A stretch of DNA of 64,000 nucleotides from Caulobacterales bacterium 32-69-10 (GCA_002280485.1 NCED01000011.1:10099-74098), one strand, 5' to 3'; positions 27,735 through 36,971 are shown, counted from the stretch's first letter. A program made the numbers and translations. The notes: generated from the letters alone by a model not told the origin.

Positions 27735-28454
27735 TTGTCCCGCGCATCAATCGCCCTCGCCGCTGTGCTCGCCCTGACGCCGGCGGCGGCGCTGGCCGCG
27801 CCCGCCTGCCGGGTCCCGTCCAACCTCTCGCCGGCGCCGGTCGAGCCGGTTCCGGCCCACGAGGTGCAGCGCGGCGTGACGACCGCCTACTATCTGCTGG
27901 CCCTGAGCTGGTCGCCGGAGTGGTGCCGCACCAACGGCCGGGGCTCGACCAGCCAGGCGCTGCAATGCGGCGGCGAGCCCCGGGGCTTCGTTCTGCATGG
28001 CCTGTGGCCCAACGGGGCGGCGCCGCCCTATCCGCGCTACTGCCGGCCGGTCGGGCCGATCGACGCCGCTACGGTGCGCCAGATGTTCTGCCGCACGCCG
28101 TCGCCCCAGCTGCTGCAGCACGAGTGGCAGGCCCACGGGTCGTGCGGCTGGAGCAGCCCCAAAGCCTATTTCGACCAGGCCGCCGCGCTCTATGACCAGG
28201 TCGCCATGCCCAGGATCGAGACTATCGACCGCAACGCCTTGACCGCCGGCGCCGTCCGCCGCGCCTTCGTCCGCGCCAACCGCGGCCGGCTGTCGGCCGA
28301 CGGGATCTTCGTGGCCGTCGACCGGCGCGGGCGGCTGACCGAGGTGCGGCTGTGCCACGACCTGACCTTCCAGCCCTCGCGCTGCAGGGGCGGCACGGGC
28401 GCGCCGGACCGCATCGCCATTCGCCTGACGCCCAGCGCCGGGCGGCGGTTCTAG
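27735..28454 (+). CDS. Exported ribonuclease T2 family protein
   Basis: This 239-residue protein has an N-terminal signal peptide (to about residue 21) and both catalytic segments of RNase T2: GFVLHGLWPNG (CAS I, first His) and LQHEWQAHGSCGW (CAS II, second His with Glu and Lys/His partners). The several Cys residues suit an oxidising periplasmic location. RNase T2 enzymes cut single-stranded RNA through a 2',3'-cyclic phosphate and resemble E. coli RNase I. The start is a TTG at 27735, 20 nt after a repeat; no better start gives the signal peptide. The stop overlaps that of the convergent methyltransferase gene in CTAG. Confidence 0.9.
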   Translation: MSRASIALAAVLALTPAAALAAPACRVPSNLSPAPVEPVPAHEVQRGVTTAYYLLALSWSPEWCRTNGRGSTSQALQCGGEPRGFVLHGLWPNGAAPPYPRYCRPVGPIDAATVRQMFCRTPSPQLLQHEWQAHGSCGWSSPKAYFDQAAALYDQVAMPRIETIDRNALTAGAVRRAFVRANRGRLSADGIFVAVDRRGRLTEVRLCHDLTFQPSRCRGGTGAPDRIAIRLTPSAGRRF

Positions 28455-29251
28455 GCTTTCGGGCGCATCACCAGCCAGGGGGTGGGGCGCATGCGCCATT
28501 CCCACGCGCCGATCAGCTGGTCGATATGGCTGAGCTTGGTCATCCATGCCGGCAGGGGCGTGGTCTTGGGGCCCATCTCGACGCGGATGATGTCGTGGCT
28601 GGCCGCGAAGCGCTCGGTGATGATGGCGGTCAGGTCGAGGCGCGCATTCGGGTGGGTCTCGACCAGGATGTGCAGCCCCTTCAGGGCCGGATAGGCCTCG
28701 GGGTCCAGCAGGGCGTGCTCGCCCCCCTCGATGTCCATGAACACCAGGGTCTTGCCGGGGGTGAAGCCGGCGAAGTCCTCGCCCTTGAAGGTCTCGCCGA
28801 TGGTCACCCGGTCCGAGACGCCATTGGCTTCGGCGAGGGTGCGGCAGGCGGTGCGCGCGGCCGGGTCCGTGTCATAGGCGTGGATCGTGGCCCCGGGGAT
28901 CAGGCGGGCCAGGCCCACCGCGTAGTAGCCCTCGGCGCACCCGACATCGATCACGGTCTCGATGCCTTCCTCGATCAGGGCGAGGATGTGGGGGTGCAGC
29001 TCGGATTCGTAGGAGCCGATCAGGCGGGGCAGCAGCGCGCCCTCGGTGGCGGCGGCGACATAGGTCATGCCCTTGAACGGCCCATCCTGGATGACCAGCC
29101 CGTCGACGGTTCCGAGGTGGGCGGCCAGCACGCGGGAGCGCCAAACGGCGGCGATGCGCAGGGCCAGCTCCATCACCTGGGCGTCGGTCCTCCCTTGCGG
29201 ATCTTCCAAAAGGCGGCGCAGGCCGGCGACGGTGTTGGCGTTCAGGCTCAT
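28451..29251 (-). CDS. FkbM family / class I SAM-dependent methyltransferase
   Basis: A cytosolic protein of 266 residues. The SAM-binding motif I is VIDVGCAEGYYAVGLARL (about residues 97-114), followed by IHAYDTDPAARTACRTLAEANGV (motif II). The FkbM-like acidic strand is KTLVFMDIEGGEHALLDPE, and VETHPN follows. The N-terminal 90 residues are helical. FkbM proteins methylate sugars or other hydroxyls of surface polysaccharides and antibiotics; the substrate here is unknown. With the RNase T2 gene it forms a convergent pair between ku and ligD, flanked by inverted copies of repeat family B. Confidence 0.78.
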   Translation of the reverse strand: MSLNANTVAGLRRLLEDPQGRTDAQVMELALRIAAVWRSRVLAAHLGTVDGLVIQDGPFKGMTYVAAATEGALLPRLIGSYESELHPHILALIEEGIETVIDVGCAEGYYAVGLARLIPGATIHAYDTDPAARTACRTLAEANGVSDRVTIGETFKGEDFAGFTPGKTLVFMDIEGGEHALLDPEAYPALKGLHILVETHPNARLDLTAIITERFAASHDIIRVEMGPKTTPLPAWMTKLSHIDQLIGAWEWRMRPTPWLVMRPKA

Positions 29252-29279
29252 GGGATCAAGCTAGCACAGCTGTGCGCCG

Positions 29280-29364
29280 CCTCGTCCTTCGACAAGCTCA
29301 GGATGAGGCGGACTTTGGACGGTTCAGTAGAAAAGCCTCATCCTGAGCCTGTCGAAGGACGAGG
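29280..29364. repeat. Palindromic repeat, family B, copy 2
   Basis: Arms CCTCGTCCTTCGACAAGC / GCCTGTCGAAGGACGAGG with a core containing GACTTTGGACGGTTCAGTAG, in the same orientation as the copy at 38790. It lies between the FkbM-like gene start and the ligD stop. Confidence 0.88.
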
Positions 29365-29381
29365 TTTTCGGGCCCGCGACC

Positions 29382-32021
29382 TCAAGCCGCCTTCTTGCCC
29401 ATCTTGGCGATGGCGGCCCTCAGCGAGCGTTCGGACGCCTCGTAGTCGGCCCAGGCCTTGGTCTTCTTGAGCAGGCCGGGGGCCGTGCGCAGGGTGTAGG
29501 CCTTGGGGTTCAGGCCCGGCTTGACCTCCTTCCAGGTCACCGGCCACGACACCGGGGCCCCGCCGCGGGCGCGGGGCGAGAAGGGGGCGACGGCGGTGCT
29601 CATGCGGTCGTTGCGCAGGTAGTCGAGGAATATCCGCCCGGTGCGCTTGGCCTTGGCCATGTTGACCAGGTAGAGGTCCGGCCGCTCCGCGGCCATGGCG
29701 GTGCACAGGTCGCGGGCGAAGCCCTTGGCCTCGGGCCAGGTCAGCGGCGCCTTGTCCCTGGCCAGCTTGGTCACCACGTGCAAGCCCTTGCCGCCGGTGG
29801 TCTTGCAAAAGGCTTCCAGGCCAAGCGCTTCCAGCCGTTCCTTCACGTCCAGGGCGGCGGTGATCACCGCCTCGAAGGCCACGCCCTCGGCCGGGTCGAG
29901 GTCGAACACCAGCCGGCCGGGGATCTCCGGCTCGAAGGGCAGGCAGTTCCAGGGATGCAGCTCCATGGCGCTGGTCTGGGCCATGGCGATCAGGGCTTCT
30001 GGGCGGTCGATCTGCAGATAGGGCTTCTTGTCGCCGAACACCTCGACGGCGGTGACGAGGTTCGACGTGCCCTGGCCGAGGTGGCGCTGGAAGAAGCTCG
30101 GCCCGCCGATCCCGTCCGGCAGGCGGATGATCGAGCAGGGGCGGCCTTTGATGTGGGCCATGATCGGCTCGGCCATGGCCTCATAATACAGGGCGAGGTC
30201 GCGCTTGGTGAAGGCGGGCTCGCCGTCCGCGGCAGGCCACAGGACCTTGTCCGGGCTGGAGAGGGTGACGCCGGCGATGACGTTGCCGGCGGCCTTGGTC
30301 TTGGACGCGGGCTTGGCGGGGGCCTTGTCCACCGCCTCGACGGGGGCGACGGTCTCCTGCACCACCTCCTCGGCCGGCTTGTCGTCGCGCAGGGCCTTGA
30401 AGCTGGCCTGGCGCAGGTTGCCGGTTCCGGTCCAGCCGCCGCTCTCGATCTCGGCGACCAAGACGGGTTTGACCCAGTGGACCCCGGCCGCCGTCTTGGG
30501 CGCGCCCGGGCCTTCGAAGGGGGATTTGTCGGTCTCCACCGCCTGCAGCCGGGGGAGGATCTGGTCGACCTTGGCGCGGGAATAGCCGGTGCCGATGCGC
30601 CCGACATGCATCAGTCGGCCGTCGCGATGCACCCCGGCGATCAGCGAGCGCAACTGGTTGGCGCCCTCGCTGGTCCAGCCGGCCACCACCACCTCCTGGC
30701 CGCCCCGGCACTTGGCCTTGGTCCAGCTGTCGCTGCGGCCCGAGACGTAAGGGGCGTCCAGCCGCTTGGAGATGATCCCCTCTAGGTGCATGCGGCAGGC
30801 CGAGCTGAGCACCGCGTCCCCGCCGGTCTCGAAATGCTCGACGTAGCGCAGGCGGCCGGCGTCGGCGCCCTCGCCGTCCATCAGGGCCTCCAGCCGCGCC
30901 TTGCGGTCGCGCAGGGGGAGGGCGCGCAGGTCCTCGTGGCCGGCGAACAGCAGGTCGAAGACATAGAACACCAGGCCCCCGGTCTTACCGTCCGAGAGGG
31001 CGGCCTGCAGGGCGGGGAAGTCCGGGGCGCCCTCGGCGTCGAGGGCCACCGCCTCGCCGTCGATGATGCAGTCGGGCAGGGTCGCAGCTTCCGCCACGAT
31101 CTCCTTGAATTTGTGGGACCAATCGAGCCCCTTTCGCGTCTTCAGGGTCGCCTTTCCCCCCTCGACGCGCAGCTGCATCCGATAGCCGTCGAACTTGATC
31201 TCGTGCGCCCAGGCGTCGCTGGACGGCGGCCGGTCGACCGATCGGCACAGCTGGGGCGGCACGAAGTCCGGCATGGTCTTGACGTTCGCGCCCTTGGCCA
31301 GCTTGGCGGGCTTGGCCTTGACCGCCACCGCCTCGGCGGACGCCTCGGGGTCGCCGCGGTCTGAGTTCCACACCGCCGCGGGCGCGGCTCGGCCCTTCTT
31401 CGCCGCCTTGATGAACGGCTTTGGCCCGGGGCCCTTGCCGGCCGCGATCTCATCCATGCTGCGGCCCGAGGCGACGGACAGGTCGTTGTCTTTCAACAGG
31501 GCGTCGGCGTCGCCGGGATGGGCCTCGTCGTCCTTGTGCTTGATCAGCAGCCAGTTGGTGCGCTTGCCCCCGTTGCGGTCGGTCTTCATCCGCACCAGGA
31601 CCCACGATCCCTGCAACCGCTCGCCGTCGAGGGTGAACTTCAGGTCGCCCGACTTCAGCCCCTCCTCGACGGTCATGCCCTGAGGCTCCCAGTAGCCGCG
31701 GTCCCACAGCATCACCGTGCCGCCGCCGTACTGGCCCTTCGGGATCGTGCCCTCGAAGTCGCCGTAGTCGAGAGGGTGGGGCTCGACCTCCACCGCCAGG
31801 CGCTTGTCGGCGGGGTCCAGGGACGGGCCCTTGGTCACCGCCCACGACAGCATCACCCCCTCATGCTCGAGGCGGAAGTCATAGTGCAGGCGGGTGGCCG
31901 CGTGCTTCTGGATGATGAAGCGCAGCCGCTTGGAAGCGGGGACCTCGGCCTCGCCGCTCGGCTCGGCCGTCTGTTTGAAATCGCGCTTGGCCTGATAGGC
32001 CGAGAGACTGGATTTCGCCAT
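29382..32021 (-). CDS. ligD: Multifunctional ATP-dependent DNA ligase LigD (PE-ligase-polymerase)
   Basis: An 879-residue NHEJ enzyme with domain order phosphoesterase, ligase, polymerase, as in Pseudomonas LigD. The PE domain (about 35-190) has RLHYDFRLEHEGV and DYGDFEGTIPKGQYG. The ligase domain (about 255-560) has EIKFDGYRMQLR, with the adenylated Lys near residue 275, DGEAVALD, EGIISKRLDAPYVSGRS and a WTKAKC motif. The polymerase/primase domain (about 577-865) has SSPDKVLWP, HPWNCLP, the metal-binding VFDLDPAEG and TTGGKGLHVV. The start at 32021 precedes the PE domain by a normal distance. It works with Ku, encoded 1.8 kb away, to repair double-strand breaks when no sister chromosome is present. 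Confidence 0.95.
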   Translation of the reverse strand: MAKSSLSAYQAKRDFKQTAEPSGEAEVPASKRLRFIIQKHAATRLHYDFRLEHEGVMLSWAVTKGPSLDPADKRLAVEVEPHPLDYGDFEGTIPKGQYGGGTVMLWDRGYWEPQGMTVEEGLKSGDLKFTLDGERLQGSWVLVRMKTDRNGGKRTNWLLIKHKDDEAHPGDADALLKDNDLSVASGRSMDEIAAGKGPGPKPFIKAAKKGRAAPAAVWNSDRGDPEASAEAVAVKAKPAKLAKGANVKTMPDFVPPQLCRSVDRPPSSDAWAHEIKFDGYRMQLRVEGGKATLKTRKGLDWSHKFKEIVAEAATLPDCIIDGEAVALDAEGAPDFPALQAALSDGKTGGLVFYVFDLLFAGHEDLRALPLRDRKARLEALMDGEGADAGRLRYVEHFETGGDAVLSSACRMHLEGIISKRLDAPYVSGRSDSWTKAKCRGGQEVVVAGWTSEGANQLRSLIAGVHRDGRLMHVGRIGTGYSRAKVDQILPRLQAVETDKSPFEGPGAPKTAAGVHWVKPVLVAEIESGGWTGTGNLRQASFKALRDDKPAEEVVQETVAPVEAVDKAPAKPASKTKAAGNVIAGVTLSSPDKVLWPAADGEPAFTKRDLALYYEAMAEPIMAHIKGRPCSIIRLPDGIGGPSFFQRHLGQGTSNLVTAVEVFGDKKPYLQIDRPEALIAMAQTSAMELHPWNCLPFEPEIPGRLVFDLDPAEGVAFEAVITAALDVKERLEALGLEAFCKTTGGKGLHVVTKLARDKAPLTWPEAKGFARDLCTAMAAERPDLYLVNMAKAKRTGRIFLDYLRNDRMSTAVAPFSPRARGGAPVSWPVTWKEVKPGLNPKAYTLRTAPGLLKKTKAWADYEASERSLRAAIAKMGKKAA

Positions 32022-32229
32022 ACGCACCGCCCTCCCTGCCTGCGCCCACGCTTCTTTTCCAATGGACGAAGCCGTGCAGAGTTCCGAGCGGAAAAGCCGC
32101 TGTGCTTCCGCCGACACAGGCGCTGTGCATCCCGGCGATTTTTTCGATTTCGCACGCAGCCGTACGGCGGCCGTTCACGTTCGAGCCCATATCAATTGTG
32201 GGTGCGTCATCGGGCGCAGAGGTACGGAC

Positions 32230-33629
32230 ATGAGTAGCGATCTTAAGTCTTCCCTGAGGAACGCGGCTTCGCTGCTGGCGCTGGGCTTCGGCCTCGCCGT
32301 GGCGACCGGCGGCCTTGTCCGGTCCCAACCCGCGCCGCCGCCCGTCCCTGCACCGCAAGCTTCATCGGCCGGGCCGGTGGCCTCGCCGGTCCTGCGCGAG
32401 GACCAGGTGCAGCTGATGCTGAAGGCGCTTTCGGAGGCCGAGAGCCACGGTTTCGGCCCGGCCGAGTTCAACCAGCCAGAGCTGCGCAACCTGCTCGCCT
32501 CGGCCAACGTCAACGATCGCCAGAAGGGCGTGATCCTGCTGCAGCGGGCCATGGTCGCCTACGCCAAGGCCCAGCACGGCCTGCGGCTGTCCGGGGTCGA
32601 CACCCCGGACGACTGGTCGATCAAGCCCGAGGCCTATGACGCCCAGGCCGACTTCGCCTTCGCGCTCAGCCAGGACAAGCTGGCCCAGTGGGTCGCGGCC
32701 CTGCCGCCGCCGTTCGAGCGCTACCGGGCTCTGCGCACCGCGCTCGGCCAGTATCGCGCCATCGCGGCCAAGGGCGGTTGGCCGGCCATTCACGCCGGGC
32801 CGTCGCTGAAGCCCGGCGTGAGCGATCCTCGCGTGGTCCAGCTCGCTACGGCCTCGACCCCGACAGCGTGGTCGGCCCTGCCGCTCTGAGGGCGTTCAAC
32901 GCCCCGGTCGAGGCGCGCATGGCCCAGATCGCCGCCAATATGGAGCGCTGGCGCTGGATGCCGCGCGCCTGGCCGGCCACCCGCGTCGAGGTCAACATCC
33001 CGAGCGCCGACCTCGATGTCTACGACCAGAACCGGCCGATCATGGACATGAAGGTCGTGGTCGGGGCGCCCGACAAGCAGACGCCGATGCTGCGATCGGA
33101 CATCCATTCGGTGGTCCTGAACCCGCCATGGAACGTGCCGGCCTCGATCACCTCCAAGGAGCTGGCCCCCAAGGGCGCGGCCTATCTGGCGCGCAACGGC
33201 TTCAGCTGGATCTCCAACGGGTCGGGCGGCGCGCGGCTGCAGCAGAAGCCGGGCCCGGGCAATTCGCTCGGCCGCATCAAGTTCGACTTCGACAACCGCT
33301 TCGGCGTCTATCTGCACGACACCAACGCCAAGGCCGTCTTCGAGCGGGACGCCAGGTCGGTGAGCCACGGCTGCGTGCGGGTGGAGCGGCCCGAGGAACT
33401 GGCCAACCTGCTGCTGGGGACCAACGATGGCTGGTCGCCGGAGAAGACCTCCGAGGTTCTGACCGAGACCAAAACGGTTCGGGCCCCACTGGGGCAGAAG
33501 ATCCCCGTGATGCTTTTGTACTGGACGGTATTCACCAGCCCGACGGGCGAAGTGAACTTCCGCAGCGACGTTTATGGCTGGGATACAGCTCTGATTAATC
33601 TTCTGGGCGGTGGGAAACTAGTCGCCTAG
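32230..33629 (+). pseudogene. L,D-transpeptidase (YcbB-like, YkuD domain), frame-disrupted
   Basis: YcbB/LdtD-type enzymes form 3-3 cross-links in peptidoglycan. The first frame (ATG at 32230) gives an N-terminal signal/membrane segment, a Pro-rich spacer and the helical N-domain ending SLKPGVSDPRVVQL. At about 32843 the frame changes, and the other frame continues with RYGLDPDSVVGPAALRAFN, the end of a peptidoglycan-binding domain. The YkuD domain follows, with HSVVLNPPWNVPASI and the catalytic VSHGCVRVERPEELA. About 25-35 residues of the peptidoglycan-binding domain are missing at the join. The catalytic domain itself is intact. It is divergent from ligD across 208 bp in which no clear promoter motif was seen. 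Confidence 0.85.
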
Positions 33630-33728
33630 ACCTTAAGGCTAAGCTTACCCTGCGACCATCCGCCGCCTCCCGGCGGCGGATGACGCGTGCCACCTTTGTC
33701 TCCCCAGTAGGCGAGTACGAAGGTGTTC

Positions 33729-34277
33729 ATGTTCGGACGTCGCGAGTTGCTTCGAATGGGTCTGGCCGCAGGCGGCGCCGCCGCGGCGGGCTTCCCGGTT
33801 TCGGCCCTGGCCGCTCCCCTGGAGCCGCGCCGGGTCGCTCTCCAGAACCTGCATACGGGCGAGGCGCTCAATGCGGTGTATTGGGAGAACGGCAAATACG
33901 TTCCCGACGCCGTCGCCGCCCTGAACAAGGTGCTGCGCGATTTCCGCACCGGCGACGTGCACATGATCGACCCGGGCCTCTACGATATCCTCGACGCTAT
34001 CTCGGCCAAGGTCGAGAACCGCAAGCCGTACCAGATCATTTCCGGCTACCGCTCGCCCAAGACCAACACCATGCTGAAGAAGACCGGGGGCGGCGGCGTC
34101 GCCACCCACAGCCTGCACATGGAAGGCGAGGCCCTGGACATCCGCCTGGGCGGGGTGGACCTCAACCACGTCCACCGGGCCGCCCTGAGCCTGAAGCGCG
34201 GCGGCGTCGGCCTCTACCCGGTGTCCAACTTCGTCCACGTCGACGTGGGCCGGGTGCGCCAGTGGAAGGGCTCCTAG
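33729..34277 (+). CDS. Tat-exported DUF882 / YcbK-like peptidase M15 family protein
   Basis: The 182-residue protein starts with a twin-arginine signal (FGRRELLRMGLAAGG, then an Ala-rich core to about residue 28). The mature part is a DUF882 (M15A-like) fold: LHTGEALNAVYW, LRDFRTGDVHMIDP, IISGYRSPKTN, HSLHMEGEALDIRL with the Zn-binding H..D pair, and SNFVHVDVGRVRQW with the final His. Relatives are periplasmic murein hydrolases or their inactive homologues. ATG 33729 is preferred over GTG 33723 because AAGG lies 6 nt upstream. It follows an L,D-transpeptidase gene, a pairing often seen in proteobacteria and consistent with cell-wall remodelling. Confidence 0.88.
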   Translation: MFGRRELLRMGLAAGGAAAAGFPVSALAAPLEPRRVALQNLHTGEALNAVYWENGKYVPDAVAALNKVLRDFRTGDVHMIDPGLYDILDAISAKVENRKPYQIISGYRSPKTNTMLKKTGGGGVATHSLHMEGEALDIRLGGVDLNHVHRAALSLKRGGVGLYPVSNFVHVDVGRVRQWKGS

Positions 34278-34285
34278 GATAGTTT

Positions 34286-34433
34286 CCTTCTCCCCTTGAG
34301 GGAGAAGGTGGCCCGTCAGGGCCGGATGAGGGGTGTCGAAGCGAAGCTTCGAAGGCCTCGTCCGCTAACCTCGGCGCGGCCCCTCATCCGTCTCGCTCCG
34401 CGAGGGTGGTCTTCTCCCCCGAGGGCGAGAAGG
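34286..34433. repeat. Palindromic intergenic repeat, family A, copy 3
   Basis: Terminal CCTTCTCCCC...GAGAAGG hairpins with GGATGAGGGG / CCCCTCATCC inside. The centre differs from the other copies. It lies between the convergent DUF882 and DUF2474 genes. Confidence 0.82.
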
Positions 34434-34435
34434 CG

Positions 34436-34555
34436 TCACTTAAGCAACGCCCTCAGCCCATAGGCCACCGCCGCCGTCGCCAGGCTCGACGCCGCGGCGA
34501 TCCCGAAGAACCAGGCCAGGCGCTTCCACAGCGGGCCGGGCGCATCGCCGTCCAT
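34436..34555 (-). CDS. DUF2474-type small subunit of the bd oxidase (CydX-like)
   Basis: A 39-residue protein with a single predicted membrane helix. It has a PLWKRLAWFFGIAAASS start and ends GLRALLK, fitting DUF2474, the tiny third gene found behind cyanide-insensitive cytochrome bd (cioAB) operons. It is assumed to stabilise the oxidase as CydX does. The ATG at 34555 overlaps the cydB stop (TGATG), supporting translation. It is easily missed by gene callers because of its length. Confidence 0.8.
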   Translation of the reverse strand: MDGDAPGPLWKRLAWFFGIAAASSLATAAVAYGLRALLK

Positions 34556-35580
34556 CAGTGGTAGCCCGCGTCGGCGGCGACCTTGCCGCGGAACACCCAG
34601 TAGACCCACACCGTGTAGCCGAGGATCACCGGCAGCAGGGCGCCGACCCCGACCAGCATCAGGGCCAGGGCGTTGTCCGCCGCGGCGGCCTGCGCATAGG
34701 TCACGGCGTAGGGGACCACATAGGGCGTGAAGCCCACCGCCAGGCCAATATAGCCTGAGAGGAAGACCAGCAGTCCGCCGATGAAGGGCCATCCGTGCGA
34801 GCGGCTGCGCAGACCCATGGCCACGATCGCCAGACCCGCCAGACCGAGAAGGGGAATCGCCGCCAGGGGGGCGAATCGGCTCCAGTCGACGCCGGCCAGG
34901 CTCACGCCCCAGCGCTCGGCCACCCGAGGGTGGACGAACAGGGTCGCGATGCTGGCGGCGACAAGGAACAGGGCCGTGAACGCGCCGGCGATCGCTGCCC
35001 ACCGGCGGGCGTCGCCATGCACCTCGTCTTCGGTCTTGAACATCAGCCAGCCGGCCCCGAGCAGGGTGTAGCCTGCGGTCAGGCCGCAGGCGACGAGCAG
35101 GGTGTAGGGGGTCAGCCAGTCGAAGGCCCCGCCGGAGAAGGCGCCGTCCGTCACCGTCACGCCCTGGATGAAGCCGCCCAGCACCAGCCCCTGGGCGAAG
35201 GCGGCGGTCAGCGAGCCGCCGGCGAAGGCGATGGTCCAGATGCGTTTGCCGCGGGCGCGGCCGCGCAGCCGAAACTCGAAGGCCACCCCCCGCAGGATCA
35301 GGGCCAGCAGCATCAGGATGATCGGCAGGTACATGGCCGGCATCACGATCGAATAGGCGATGGGGAAGGCCGCCAGCAGCCCGCCGCCGCCCAGCACCAG
35401 CCAGGTTTCGTTGCCGTCCCACACCGGGGCGATGGCGTTCATCATCGCGTCGCGGTCGGACGGGCTGCGGGCGAAGGGGAACAGGATGCCGATCCCGAGG
35501 TCGAAGCCGTCGAGCAGGACATAGAGCAGGACGGCGACGGCGATGATCCCGGCCCAGATCAGCGGCAGGTCGATGCTCAT
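34555..35580 (-). CDS. cydB: Cytochrome bd-type (cyanide-insensitive) ubiquinol oxidase subunit II
   Basis: This 341-residue integral membrane protein has about eight to nine hydrophobic helices. CydB/CioB landmarks are WAGIIAVAVLLYVLLDGFDLGIGIL near the N-terminus, APVWDGNETWLVLGGGGLLAAFP, the LRGVAFEFR segment and FTPYVVPYAVTYAQAAA near the end. It forms the oxidase with CydA and does not itself bind haem. The start overlaps the cydA stop (ATGA). The family variant is consistent with CioB, given the DUF2474 partner. Confidence 0.93.
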   Translation of the reverse strand: MSIDLPLIWAGIIAVAVLLYVLLDGFDLGIGILFPFARSPSDRDAMMNAIAPVWDGNETWLVLGGGGLLAAFPIAYSIVMPAMYLPIILMLLALILRGVAFEFRLRGRARGKRIWTIAFAGGSLTAAFAQGLVLGGFIQGVTVTDGAFSGGAFDWLTPYTLLVACGLTAGYTLLGAGWLMFKTEDEVHGDARRWAAIAGAFTALFLVAASIATLFVHPRVAERWGVSLAGVDWSRFAPLAAIPLLGLAGLAIVAMGLRSRSHGWPFIGGLLVFLSGYIGLAVGFTPYVVPYAVTYAQAAAADNALALMLVGVGALLPVILGYTVWVYWVFRGKVAADAGYH

Positions 35581-36971
35581 GACTGGGCCTCCTCGTCCGG
35601 CAGGTCCGGGGCCTTGGCGAGCGGCGTGCCCGGGGCGCGCTGGACCAGCGGTTCATGGGAGCCGGCTTCCGGCCCCTCGGCGATCAGGCGCAGGATGTAG
35701 AGGGCGCCGAAGCCGAACACCGCGGCGTAGACCGCCATGAAGCCGAGCAGGGAGGCGGAGACCGGCCCGGCCCCGACCGGCGAGACCGCGTCGGCGGTGC
35801 GCAGCACCCCATAGACCACCCACGGCTGGCGGCCGACTTCGGCCACGACCCAGCCGGCGACCACCGAGATGAAGCCGGCCGGGCCCATGGCCACGCAGGC
35901 CCACAGGAAGGCCCGCGACGTCTGAGGGCCCTTCCGCCACAGCAAGACGCCCCAGGCCCCGAGGGCGATCATCAGCAGGCCCAGGCCGACCATGACCCGG
36001 AAGGCCCAGAACACGATGGCGCTGGGCGGCCGGTCTTCCGGCGCGAAATCCTTGAGGCCGGTGACGACGGCGTTGGGGTCTTTCTTGGTGATCAGGCTGC
36101 CGAGCTTGGGGATCGAGATTTCCCAGCGGTTGGCTTCCAGCTTGCGGTCCGGCCAGGCGGCGATGTGGAACGGCTGGCCGGCGCGGGTCTCCCAGAAGCC
36201 CTCGACCGCCGCCAGCTTGGCCGGTTGAAGCTCGCCCATCACGTCGCCGGAGACGTCGCCGGCCACCAGTTGCAGGGGCGCGACGACCGCGAACATGCCG
36301 ATGGCCATGCGCAGGGCGGTGCGCGAGGTGGCCTCCGTCGGGATCTTCAGCAGCCGCCAGGCCGAGGCCGCGCCCACGACGAGGGCGGTGGTCAGATAGG
36401 CGGCCATGACCATGTGGACGAGACGGGACGGGAAGGAGGGCGAGAAGATCACCTTCACCCAGTCGGTCGCCGCCAGCCGCCCGCCCGGCAGGGTCTCGAA
36501 GGCCACGGGATGCTGCATCCAGCTGTTGGCCGACAGGATCCAAAAGGCCGAGAACAGCGTGCCGACGGCTACGGCGCAGGTGGCCACGAAGTGGAGCCTT
36601 GGCCCCACCCGTTTCCAGCCGAACAGCATGACCCCGAGGAAGCTGGCCTCCAGGAAGAAGGCCGACAGCACCTCGAAAGCGAGGAGGGGCCCCAGCACCG
36701 AGCCGGTGACCGCCGAGAACACGCTCCAGTTGGTGCCGAGCTCGTAGCTCATCACCACCCCGGACACGACGCCCATGCCGAAGCTGAGGGCGAAGATGCG
36801 CACCCAGAACAGGTAGAGCGTCTGGAAAATGGGTTTGCCCGTGGCGAGCCACAGGCCCTCCAGCACGGCCAGGAAGCTGGCCAGGCCGATGGTGAAGCTG
36901 GGAAACAGGATGTGGAACGCGATGGTGAACGCGAACTGCAGCCGCGACAGGATTAGTGCGTCCAGGTCCAT
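35577..36971 (-). CDS. cydA: Cytochrome bd-type (cyanide-insensitive) ubiquinol oxidase subunit I
   Basis: This 464-residue subunit binds the haems and ubiquinol. RLQFAFTIAFHILFPSFTIG carries a haem-ligand His, the conserved GMGVVSGVVMSYELGTNW and SFLGVMLFGWKRV follow, and NSWMQHPVAFE carries another His. The Q-loop (about residues 230-320) is short, as in CioA. It ends QPWVVYGVLRTADAVSP. The enzyme reduces O2 to water at the inner membrane with high affinity and low cyanide sensitivity. The ATG at 36971 follows AGGAGGCCTC; it is the first gene of a cydA-cydB-DUF2474 operon with overlapping junctions. Confidence 0.93.
   Translation of the reverse strand: MDLDALILSRLQFAFTIAFHILFPSFTIGLASFLAVLEGLWLATGKPIFQTLYLFWVRIFALSFGMGVVSGVVMSYELGTNWSVFSAVTGSVLGPLLAFEVLSAFFLEASFLGVMLFGWKRVGPRLHFVATCAVAVGTLFSAFWILSANSWMQHPVAFETLPGGRLAATDWVKVIFSPSFPSRLVHMVMAAYLTTALVVGAASAWRLLKIPTEATSRTALRMAIGMFAVVAPLQLVAGDVSGDVMGELQPAKLAAVEGFWETRAGQPFHIAAWPDRKLEANRWEISIPKLGSLITKKDPNAVVTGLKDFAPEDRPPSAIVFWAFRVMVGLGLLMIALGAWGVLLWRKGPQTSRAFLWACVAMGPAGFISVVAGWVVAEVGRQPWVVYGVLRTADAVSPVGAGPVSASLLGFMAVYAAVFGFGALYILRLIAEGPEAGSHEPLVQRAPGTPLAKAPDLPDEEAQS

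Noticed and set aside
33631..33650. CtrA-binding site upstream of the DUF882 gene (TTAAGGCTAAGCTTAC)
   Set aside because: The spacing between the half sites is 8 rather than 7 and the second half is TTAC; too weak to support.
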